A stretch of 64,000 bases of DNA from Virgisporangium aurantiacum (GTDB taxonomy: Bacteria > Actinomycetota > Actinomycetes > Mycobacteriales > Micromonosporaceae). The notes beneath the pieces are model-generated. The model saw nothing but the letters and a program-made list of their open reading frames with translations. It had not been told where the DNA came from and searched no databases. The first letter of the stretch is position 1. Each line of letters begins with the position of its first letter. The translations under genes and the position numbers were made by a program. The DNA lies in contig NZ_BOPG01000034.1 of NCBI RefSeq assembly GCF_016863635.1, forward strand, positions 124,001 to 188,000, written 5' to 3'. Below are positions 55,850-64,000 of the stretch, piece after piece.

Positions 55850-56726
55850 AGCGTCGCCGGCCGAGGTGGTCGTGAAGGCGCGGCCGTTCTCCACCCGCTT
55901 CCTCCGCTCGGAGCTGATGCTGATCTTCGGGCGGCGGCGGAACTGGGCGGGACTGGCCGTGCTGGCGGCCATCCCCTTGATCATCGCCATCGTCACCAAG
56001 ATCTGGCCGCCCGGCGGTGGCCCGGGCGGCGGACCCGGCGGCGAGGGTGGCGAGGGGCCGAGCTTCTTCAACGACATCACCAGCAACGGCCTGTTCGTCG
56101 CGCTGACCGCGCTCACCGCGGAGCTGCCGCTGTTCCTGCCGCTGGCCGTCGCCGCGATCGCCGGTGACGCGGTGGCCGGCGAGGCCAACCAGGGGACGCT
56201 GCGCTACCTGCTGGCCGTGCCGGTGCACCGCACCCGGCTGCTGCTGGTGAAGTACGCGGGGGTGGTGATCTTCGCGTTCGCGGCGGCGCTGCTGGTGGCG
56301 GCCGTCGGGACCGTGGCCGGGCTGGCGCTGTTCGGCGGCGGCGACGTCCTGCTGCTGTCCGGCACCACGGTCGGTTTCGGCGAGGGGCTGCTGCGGCTGC
56401 TCGGGGTGTGCGCCTACATCGCGATCGGCCTGTCGGCGCTCGGCGCGATCGGGCTGTTCGTGTCGACGCTCACCGAACAGCCGATCGGCGCCACGATCGC
56501 CACGATGATCCTCATCGTGGTGAGCTACATCCTCGACGTGATCCCGCGCCTGGAGTGGCTCGGCCCGTACCTGCCCACCCACTACTCGATGGAGTACGGC
56601 GAACTGCTGCGCGACCCGGTGAGCCTCGCCGCGCTGCGACCCGGCCTGTTCTCGGCCGCCTGCTACACCGTCATCTTCCTGACGGCCGCCTGGGCCCGGT
56701 TCGCCGGCAAGGACGTGTCCAGCTAG
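55836..56726 (+). CDS. ABC transporter permease (ABC-2 type)
   Basis: 296 residues with about six membrane helices; a Gly/Pro/Glu-rich loop follows TM1. The segment AGEANQGTLRYLLAVPVHRTRLL is typical of ABC-2 permeases (quoted here as AGEANQGTLRYLLAV and PVHRTRLL). Overlaps the ATPase gene by 14 bp. Together with it and the LolA-like protein it probably forms an exporter unit for a lipid, peptide or drug; the substrate is unknown. Confidence 0.92.
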   Translation: MSVAEASPAEVVVKARPFSTRFLRSELMLIFGRRRNWAGLAVLAAIPLIIAIVTKIWPPGGGPGGGPGGEGGEGPSFFNDITSNGLFVALTALTAELPLFLPLAVAAIAGDAVAGEANQGTLRYLLAVPVHRTRLLLVKYAGVVIFAFAAALLVAAVGTVAGLALFGGGDVLLLSGTTVGFGEGLLRLLGVCAYIAIGLSALGAIGLFVSTLTEQPIGATIATMILIVVSYILDVIPRLEWLGPYLPTHYSMEYGELLRDPVSLAALRPGLFSAACYTVIFLTAAWARFAGKDVSS

Positions 56727-56732
56727 CGCTGA

Positions 56733-57560
56733 TTACTTGTGGCGTCCGCCGGCACCGTCGGCGGGCACCAGCGCGGCCGCTTCGTACATCTCCCGCGCCC
56801 GCGCCAGCATCAGCTCCTCCTGGTCGTTCTCGCGCCGCACCGTGAAACCGACCGTCGCGTACGCCAGCGAGCTGATCATCACGCAGGCGAGCACCGCGAT
56901 CGGCGCCAGCAGTTCGAACGCGCTCATCCCGCCGCTGACCGGCGGAATGTCGCCGGCGAGGTCGATGCGCACCGCCGCCATCCCGGTGTAGTGCATGCTG
57001 CACACCGCGACGGCCATCAGCAGCGCGCCGGCGACCGTGGCCGAGGCGCCCTTGATCACCGCGGCGAACCACAGCGCCACCGTCGACGCCACGATCGCGA
57101 TCGCGAACGACGCGCCCACCAACGCCGGGTCGTACGACAGCGTCCCGGAGAACTTGAGCGCGGACATGCCGCTGTAGTGCATCGAGGCGACCCCGATGCC
57201 GGTGACGATCCCGCCCGCGACGATGCGCACCGCCGACGGCCGCATCGCGAAGACGGCGAGGAACAGCCCGATCGCCACCATCACGACCGACAGCCCGAAA
57301 CTCACCGCGGTGATCGTCGGGTCGTAGCGGATCAGCGTGTCGGGGACGTCGAAGCCGAGGATCGCCATGAAGTGCATCAGCCAGATGCCGGTGCCGCCGA
57401 GCGCGATGGCCGACATGACCAGCCAGCGGCCCCGGCTCCAGCCCACCGCTCCGCGGGCCCGGCCGGCGAGGACGAGGCTCAGAAGCGAACCGAGGAACGC
57501 CAGAACGAACCCGAGAACGGGGTTGATCCAGCCGTACGCGAAGTGATGTACCTGAGCCAC
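56733..57560 (-). CDS. MHYT-domain integral membrane protein
   Basis: 275 residues and seven predicted helices carrying the MHYT pattern three times: WLMHFMAILGF, VASMHYSGMSAL and VCSMHYTGMAAV. MHYT domains are thought to bind copper and sense oxygen, CO or NO. Elsewhere they are fused to GGDEF/EAL or kinase domains; here only a short charged tail follows, so it must signal through a partner or act alone. The GTG at 57560 follows GGAGGG. Converges with the ABC permease (6 bp gap). Confidence 0.9.
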   Translation of the reverse strand: MAQVHHFAYGWINPVLGFVLAFLGSLLSLVLAGRARGAVGWSRGRWLVMSAIALGGTGIWLMHFMAILGFDVPDTLIRYDPTITAVSFGLSVVMVAIGLFLAVFAMRPSAVRIVAGGIVTGIGVASMHYSGMSALKFSGTLSYDPALVGASFAIAIVASTVALWFAAVIKGASATVAGALLMAVAVCSMHYTGMAAVRIDLAGDIPPVSGGMSAFELLAPIAVLACVMISSLAYATVGFTVRRENDQEELMLARAREMYEAAALVPADGAGGRHK

Positions 57561-57675
57561 GCGAGCCACCCTCCGATAGACCGGGAGATTGAATCCCCAT
57601 CCGGCAGCGGCGCCTCGCACAGTTCGTGCGTTGTTTCCCGCACTTCGACACCGCCCGGTGGGTATAGGTGACTTC

Positions 57676-59085
57676 GTGGCGGAACAGGTGTTGGAACGAC
57701 AGGCGACGGTGCCCGCGCGCGCGGAGCCGCCGCCGAAGCAGCCGTGGTGGCGCAAGGCCTGGCGCTACCTCCGCCGGCTGCAGGAGGACATGAGCAACGA
57801 CAACCTGACGCTCGTGTCGGCCGGCGTGGCGTTCTACTGGATGCTCGCGCTGTTCCCGGGGATCATCGCGATGGTCACCGTCTACGCGTTGTTCGCCGAC
57901 GCCGGGCAGGCGCGCGAGCAACTGTCGCCGATCCTGGGCGCGCTGCCGGAGGACGCCCGCACGCTGATCACGGATCAGTTGGACAAGACGGTCGACGCCG
58001 GTGGCGGCGGCCTGACCTTCGGCCTGGTGGCGAGCCTCCTCGCCGTCCTGTGGGCGGCGTCGGGCGGCATGCAGGCGCTGATGACCGGCCTCAACATCAT
58101 CTACGGTGCGCAGGAGACCCGGAACTTCGCCCAGCTCCGGGGCATCTCGCTGCTGCTCACGATCGGCGCGCTGATCTCGGCCGGGGTGGCGATCGCGCTC
58201 GTCGCCGCGTTCCCGGTGGTGCTCGACCGGATCGGGCTCGACCCGGTGGCCGCCGTCGGCGCGCAGGTGGTCCGCTGGCTCATCCTGCTGGTCCTGATCG
58301 GCACCGGGCTGTCGGTGATGTACCGGTTCGGCCCGGCCCCGCACCGGGCCCGGTGGCACTGGGTCACCCCCGGCAACGTCACCGCCGTCGGGCTGTGGTT
58401 GCTGGCCTCGCTCGGCTTCTCCCTCTACGTGAGTTCGTTCGGCTCCTACAACAAGACCTACGGCGCGCTGGCAGCGGTGATCGTGCTGCTCATGTGGCTG
58501 TACCTGTCGGCGGTCGTGATCCTGCTCGGCGCGGAAATCGACGCAATCCGGGAGCAGACCGTTTTGGTGAAGGACGGTCGGGTAGTCGAACTGGGCACCG
58601 CTAGAGAAGGAGTTGAACGCACCATGAGCACGGTCACTGAATCCGTCGACGTTGCCGTTCCGGTTCGGACCGCGTACAACCAGTGGACCCAGTTCGAGGA
58701 TTTCCCGCAGTTCATGGACGGGGTCGAGGAGATCCGTCAGGTGACTCCGGAGATGACCCACTGGAAGGTCAAGATCGCCGGTGTCGAGCGTGAGTTCGAC
58801 GCGCGGATCACCGAACAGCACCCCGACGAGCGGGTGGCCTGGACGTCCGTCGACGGCCCGACACACGCCGGCGTCGTCACGTTCCACCGGCTCGACGACT
58901 CCCACACCCGGGTGACGGTCCAGATGGACCTCGAACCCGAGGGCGTGGCGGAGACGGTCGGCGACAAGGCCGGCTTCGTCGACCGGAAGGTCAAGGGCGA
59001 CGTCAAGCGCTTCAAGGAGTTCATCGAGTCCCGCGGTGGCGAGACCGGTGCCTGGCGCGGCGACGTGGCACGGCCCCAGCCGTAA
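57676..59085 (+). CDS. YihY/BrkB membrane protein fused to an SRPBCC domain
   Basis: 469 residues. Residues ~40-300 form a YihY/UPF0761 protein with six helices (MSNDNLTLVSAGVAFYWMLA, AASGGMQALMTGLNIIY, VILLGAEIDAI). From ~317 an SRPBCC/cyclase-type domain starts MSTVTESVDVAVPVRTAYNQ, exactly as free-standing members do, and ends RPQP. No stop codon separates them. Just before that Met the DNA reads AGAAGGAGTT, a ribosome-binding-site-like stretch, so two genes seem to have merged, and the SRPBCC part may also be made separately from the ATG at 58624. Start GTG 57676 chosen by length. Confidence 0.82.
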   Translation: MAEQVLERQATVPARAEPPPKQPWWRKAWRYLRRLQEDMSNDNLTLVSAGVAFYWMLALFPGIIAMVTVYALFADAGQAREQLSPILGALPEDARTLITDQLDKTVDAGGGGLTFGLVASLLAVLWAASGGMQALMTGLNIIYGAQETRNFAQLRGISLLLTIGALISAGVAIALVAAFPVVLDRIGLDPVAAVGAQVVRWLILLVLIGTGLSVMYRFGPAPHRARWHWVTPGNVTAVGLWLLASLGFSLYVSSFGSYNKTYGALAAVIVLLMWLYLSAVVILLGAEIDAIREQTVLVKDGRVVELGTAREGVERTMSTVTESVDVAVPVRTAYNQWTQFEDFPQFMDGVEEIRQVTPEMTHWKVKIAGVEREFDARITEQHPDERVAWTSVDGPTHAGVVTFHRLDDSHTRVTVQMDLEPEGVAETVGDKAGFVDRKVKGDVKRFKEFIESRGGETGAWRGDVARPQP

Positions 59086-59098
59086 AGTAAGCCCCGCT

Positions 59099-59135
59099 GG
59101 AAGGGCCGCACCCCGGGAAGGGGTGCGGCCCTTCC
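59099..59135 (+). terminator. terminator of the YihY-SRPBCC gene
   Basis: Perfect 16-bp stem GGAAGGGCCGCACCCC / GGGGTGCGGCCCTTCC with a 5-nt loop, 13 bp after the stop codon. Confidence 0.8.
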
Positions 59136-59279
59136 GTGTCACCAGGGGCTTTGATGGCTTTCGTGGCGGCGCCGCATGTCGATCGCGATGCGGCGGGCGG
59201 GCCGGTACGTGGCTCCGCCGGAAGGGGCCGGACGGCGCCGGCTGAACGGGATCGGACCGGGGAGGTACGGGTAGCTCGT

Positions 59280-59314
59280 CATGACATCATCGTGGCATCA
59301 CTAGTGACGTCATG
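59280..59314 (-). terminator. palindromic sequence downstream of an SRPBCC gene
   Basis: CATGACATCA and TGACGTCATG pair at 9 of 10 positions around a core with the 10-bp palindrome TCACTAGTGA (59298-59307). It lies 16 bp past the minus-strand stop at 59331. It could be a terminator or an operator. Confidence 0.3.
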
Positions 59315-59330
59315 TCAAGCCGTAGTGGCA

Positions 59331-59762
59331 TTAGCCGTGGTCAGCAACCACCCGCAGCACGACCCCGTGCTCCAGCAGCGCCTTTACGGCTGCGAGTACG
59401 AAAGTGAAGCCCTGCACGCTGTCGAGCGCGTGCGCCGCGATGGCATCACTGGTGTCACCCTTGATGTCATCCTCGACGATCCGGACGTGCGTCCCGCGCT
59501 CGTGCGGCGTGAACGTCCACTCGACCGTCGACGGGTCGTCGGGGTTCCACTCGACGAGGATCCGCTCGTTCGGCACGACGTCCTTGACCGTGACCGTCGT
59601 GCCGACGCCGAACATCTCCCACTCCCACCGCACGGTGGCACCGGGTTCCAGCGGCCCGCTGCTCTTCGTGAACCAGAACCGGGTGGTGACCTCCGGGTCG
59701 ACGAACGCCCGGAACACCTCCTCGACCGGCCGGCGGATGATGAGTGCGGTCTTCGCGATCAT
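59331..59762 (-). CDS. SRPBCC (AHSA1-like) domain protein
   Basis: 143-residue START/Bet v 1-like small protein beginning KTALIIRRPVEEVFRAFVDP, with TTRFWFTKSSGPLEPGATV and the C-terminal FTFVLAAVKALLEHG helix. These form a hydrophobic pocket; ligand unknown. Its start overlaps the ArsR gene stop as ATGA. ArsR/AHSA1 pairs are common in actinomycetes. Confidence 0.9.
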   Translation of the reverse strand: MIAKTALIIRRPVEEVFRAFVDPEVTTRFWFTKSSGPLEPGATVRWEWEMFGVGTTVTVKDVVPNERILVEWNPDDPSTVEWTFTPHERGTHVRIVEDDIKGDTSDAIAAHALDSVQGFTFVLAAVKALLEHGVVLRVVADHG

Positions 59763-60070
59763 GATTTCTCCGCTTCTGTCCTGAGGTTGGCGAGCCGGCG
59801 GTCCCAGGCCCGCGCCACGTGGTCAAGGCGGCGGCCGAGTTCGGACAACCGCGCGCCGACGGCCTCGTACCGCCGTTCCCGGCCGACCGGCCGCGACTCC
59901 ACCAGGCCGGCGCCTTCGAGCACGGCCAGGTGCTTGTTGATCGCCTGCCGGGAGATGGGGAACTCCCGGGCCAGCGCCGACGCCGACGACGGATGCTCGC
60001 CGAGGTGCACCAGCAGGTTCCACCGCGTCTCGTCGGCGAGCGCGGCCAGCGACACCGGGTAGGCGATCAC
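59759..60070 (-). CDS. ArsR-family transcriptional regulator
   Basis: 103-residue winged helix protein: LAALADETRWNLLVHLGEHP, SASALAREFPISRQAINKHL as recognition helix, AGLVESRPVGRERRYEAV as wing. No metal-binding Cys. Coupled to the SRPBCC gene, which it likely controls together with itself. Confidence 0.92.
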   Translation of the reverse strand: MIAYPVSLAALADETRWNLLVHLGEHPSSASALAREFPISRQAINKHLAVLEGAGLVESRPVGRERRYEAVGARLSELGRRLDHVARAWDRRLANLRTEAEKS

Positions 60071-60131
60071 GCAGTGCCTCCGAAATCCCGCACAAGACCC
60101 TGGCGTGACCGCCTACGCTCCGCTCCGGCGA

Positions 60132-60563
60132 TCACGCCAGTGCCCGGGCGAGTGCCCCGAGCTCCTGGTGCCAGCCCCTGTCGTTGCCGTCACGGTTGGC
60201 GCGGCGGACGTCCTCGGCCGAGTCGAGCCCGTCGAACCCCGACTCGACCACCCGCACGGTCACCGTGCCGTCGCCGTGATCGTCGAGCCAGAACTCCACC
60301 AGCGTGGTCGGCCCGTCGACCGACCGGGTCACGCCGTCGCTGCGCCACCGGAACGCCGCGTACGTGCGCGGTTCGAGCGCCACGACGCGGATCTCGAACT
60401 CGCCGCACGTCGGGTCGTGCACGCGGCAGAGGTCGCCGTCGCGCTCGATGCGGTGGTTCACCACCTCGCCGTCGTTGATCCACCAGCCCGGGCGGGTCAC
60501 CAGGTCCCAGACCCGCTCCACCCCGGCGGTGATCGCGATCGACCGTTCGATCCTGTCGTCCAC
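60132..60563 (-). CDS. SRPBCC (ATPase activator-like) domain protein
   Basis: 143-residue protein of the same superfamily: IERSIAITAGVERVWDLVTR, PGWWINDG, YAAFRWRS and TLVEFWLDD. A second, separate member next to the ArsR/SRPBCC pair. The GTG at 60563 follows GAGGG, 17 bp behind the CocE-type gene stop. Function unknown. Confidence 0.87.
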   Translation of the reverse strand: MDDRIERSIAITAGVERVWDLVTRPGWWINDGEVVNHRIERDGDLCRVHDPTCGEFEIRVVALEPRTYAAFRWRSDGVTRSVDGPTTLVEFWLDDHGDGTVTVRVVESGFDGLDSAEDVRRANRDGNDRGWHQELGALARALA

Positions 60564-60580
60564 CCACCGACCCTCGCACT

Positions 60581-62212
60581 TCAGGGGTCGATGTGCAACT
60601 CCAGGGTTGCAGGTAGGACGATCTTCGAACCGTCGAGGACCTCGCGGTCGGCCGCCGTCATCGGGCCGGGTTCGAACAGCGCCGCGCCGGTGCCCGGGTT
60701 GCGCGACCATCGCGGATGCGCGCCGCCGCTCACCTGCACCCGGATCCGGTGGCCGGCGCCGAACACGTGCGCCATCGGCCACAGCTCCACGTCGACCTCC
60801 AGCACGCCGTCCGCGGTCGCCACCCTGGTCAGGCCGTCGCAGATGTTCACCGACCGGCCGTCCGGGTGCACGTCGCAGACCCGCACGAACACGTCGAACG
60901 ACGGCACCGACGACGTCGTCCGCACCACGGCCCGCACCGGCCCGACCGCCTCGACCGGCGCGGCCAGCGGCGCGCTCGTGTACACCAGCACGTCGGGGCG
61001 CGCCTCCAGCCGCCGGTTGTCGCGGATCCCGGCCACGGTCCCCATCAGCCGCGGCCCACCGACCGACGGCGTCGGATCCGCCGGGTCATATCGAAACGAC
61101 CGCCCTCCGGTGCCGGGTCCACGCGTCGGCGCAAGGCCACCGTCACTCGTCAAAAACCACTCCTGGACGCCGTGAGCAGGTGGCCAGTCATCCAGTGCCC
61201 GCCATTCCTCCGTCCCCCCGACGAACACCCGCACCGGTGCGCCGGTCGCGGGCGGGCCGCCCCGCAGGTGCTCGTCGAGGAACGGCAGCGCCTCGCGCAC
61301 CGACGCGAACAGCAGGCCGGTGCTGCCGTGGTGCCACGGGCCGATCACCAGCCGCGGCTGCCGGCCGGCCGCGCGCAGCGTCGCGTAGTCGACCAGTTGC
61401 CAGGGCAGGAAAATGTCGTACCAGCCGCCGATCATCAGGATCGGGGTGGTCACGTCGGCCACCCGGTGGGTGTGGCCGCGCTCGGTCCAGTACGGGGCGT
61501 CCGCCTCCGTTTCCCGCAGCCACTCCTGGAAGTGCGGCACCGCCGCGCCCACGGCCACCGCGTCGGCCTCGGCCAGCGTCGGGTGGTGCAGTCCGCGCTT
61601 CAACTTCGGCTGCCCGCGCAGGAGTTCCGCGACGGCCGCGGTGGCCGGGCCGCGCTGGGCGGCCAGGATCGAACTCCAGGTGAGCACGGTGTCGAACGAG
61701 AAGCCGCCGCCGGCGTAGGTGGGGTCGCGGAACGACGACGCGGTCACGGTGGTGCACAACGCCTTCAGGTCGCTGCCGGCGTCGGCGGCCACCGCCCACT
61801 GGGTGAAGCCGACGTAGCTCGGGCCGAACATCGCGAACGCGCCGCGGTACCACGGCTGCCGCTTGAGCCAGTCGACGCAGTCGAGGCCGTCGTCGCGCTC
61901 GTTGCGCATGGGTTCGAACGTTCCGCCGGAGTCGGCGGTGCCGCGGCACGACTGCACCACCACGCGGTAGCCGCGTTCGGCAACGGTGCGCGCGATCACG
62001 TTCGTCGGCGCGCCCCGGCCGTACGGGGTGCGTACCAGGAGCACCGGCGCGTCGGGGTCGACGGGCTCGTAGACGTCGGTTTTCAGGATCACGCCGTCGC
62101 GCGTCCGCACCGACAGTCCACGATGGACCGTGACGCGGCGCTTCGTCGCCGGCCTTTTGGGGAGGGCGGGGAGCTTGGCCACGGTGGCGAACGCACGCGA
62201 GACAAGGGTCAC
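60581..62212 (-). CDS. CocE/NonD-family alpha/beta hydrolase (X-Pro dipeptidyl-peptidase type)
   Basis: 543 residues. The alpha/beta hydrolase core has the nucleophile in MFGPSYVGFTQ (Ser132), GGWYDIFLPWQ with a likely catalytic Asp, and GPWHHGS with the His. The C-terminal jelly-roll domain (~310-543) is typical of the family. Members cleave acyl esters or N-terminal dipeptides; substrate unknown. No signal peptide. GTG start at 62212, 7 nt after a TAGCCT box, so the transcript may be leaderless. Confidence 0.9.
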   Translation of the reverse strand: MTLVSRAFATVAKLPALPKRPATKRRVTVHRGLSVRTRDGVILKTDVYEPVDPDAPVLLVRTPYGRGAPTNVIARTVAERGYRVVVQSCRGTADSGGTFEPMRNERDDGLDCVDWLKRQPWYRGAFAMFGPSYVGFTQWAVAADAGSDLKALCTTVTASSFRDPTYAGGGFSFDTVLTWSSILAAQRGPATAAVAELLRGQPKLKRGLHHPTLAEADAVAVGAAVPHFQEWLRETEADAPYWTERGHTHRVADVTTPILMIGGWYDIFLPWQLVDYATLRAAGRQPRLVIGPWHHGSTGLLFASVREALPFLDEHLRGGPPATGAPVRVFVGGTEEWRALDDWPPAHGVQEWFLTSDGGLAPTRGPGTGGRSFRYDPADPTPSVGGPRLMGTVAGIRDNRRLEARPDVLVYTSAPLAAPVEAVGPVRAVVRTTSSVPSFDVFVRVCDVHPDGRSVNICDGLTRVATADGVLEVDVELWPMAHVFGAGHRIRVQVSGGAHPRWSRNPGTGAALFEPGPMTAADREVLDGSKIVLPATLELHIDP

Positions 62213-62219
62213 ATCCGGA

Positions 62220-62225
62220 AGGCTA
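62220..62225 (-). promoter_or_regulatory. -10 box of a leaderless promoter for the CocE-type gene
   Basis: TAGCCT on the minus strand, with 7 nt to the GTG start and no ribosome-binding site between. Same geometry as at 8364-8377. Confidence 0.45.
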
Positions 62226-62274
62226 GGTGACCCCCGGCCGGTCCGCCCGGTTCGGCGGGCGGGAGAATTGCGGA

Positions 62275-64000
<1,726 letters not shown>

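Overview
The window is very G+C-rich, with tightly packed genes, many GTG starts and 1-4 bp stop/start overlaps. Its backbone is the actinobacterial order thrS-HIT-pgsA-acyltransferase-pimA ... pdxS-pdxT-yebC ... ruvC-ruvA-ruvB-yajC-secD-secF-apt-relA, read on the minus strand. PI-mannoside genes together with SpoIIE-type phosphatases, a SARP regulator and EF-G2 suggest a filamentous actinomycete, most likely of the Micromonosporaceae. This is inferred from gene content; no 16S rRNA or tRNA gene was seen.

Region by region: 1-7.3 kb is the conserved relA-apt-secF-secD-yajC-ruvB-ruvA-ruvC block. 7.35-29.3 kb is an accessory stretch that splits ruvC from yebC. It holds an acyl-CoA dehydrogenase-like gene, a NarL-type two-component pair, a STAS/PP2C phosphatase pair, a TetR/MFS efflux pair, two tandem phospholipase D-like paralogues, a Uma2 protein, an AfsR-like SARP regulator flanked by three small secreted-protein genes, a WD40/DUF6493-like pair and a truncated Hsp70. 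29.3-34.8 kb resumes the core (yebC, pdxT, pdxS, a LemA-like gene, pimA, acyltransferase, pgsA). 35-40.8 kb carries EF-G2, a secreted serine hydrolase and a sigma/anti-sigma-like fusion. 41.1-46 kb is a coupled acyl-CoA ligase/enoyl-CoA hydratase/HIT/thrS operon. 46.2-62.2 kb has a chemoreceptor, a MerR/VIT-VWA pair, an OmpR-type two-component system diverging from a LolA-like/ABC exporter operon, an MHYT protein, a YihY-SRPBCC fusion, an ArsR/SRPBCC cluster and a CocE-type hydrolase. The window ends in typA/bipA.

The most notable signals are as follows. (1) Three promoters flanking the SARP gene, each in front of a small secreted-protein gene, carry the same heptamer pair at 11-bp periodicity followed 9 nt later by a CANNGT -10. 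This looks like a local SARP regulon of unknown secreted proteins. (2) Intergenic palindromes with GATCTTG/CAAGATC ends occur in at least three sequence types at four loci. (3) A 29-bp hairpin element lies inside two unrelated coding sequences, one of them at the start of an ABC ATPase gene. (4) A membrane YihY protein is fused in frame to an SRPBCC domain, with a relic ribosome-binding site at the junction.
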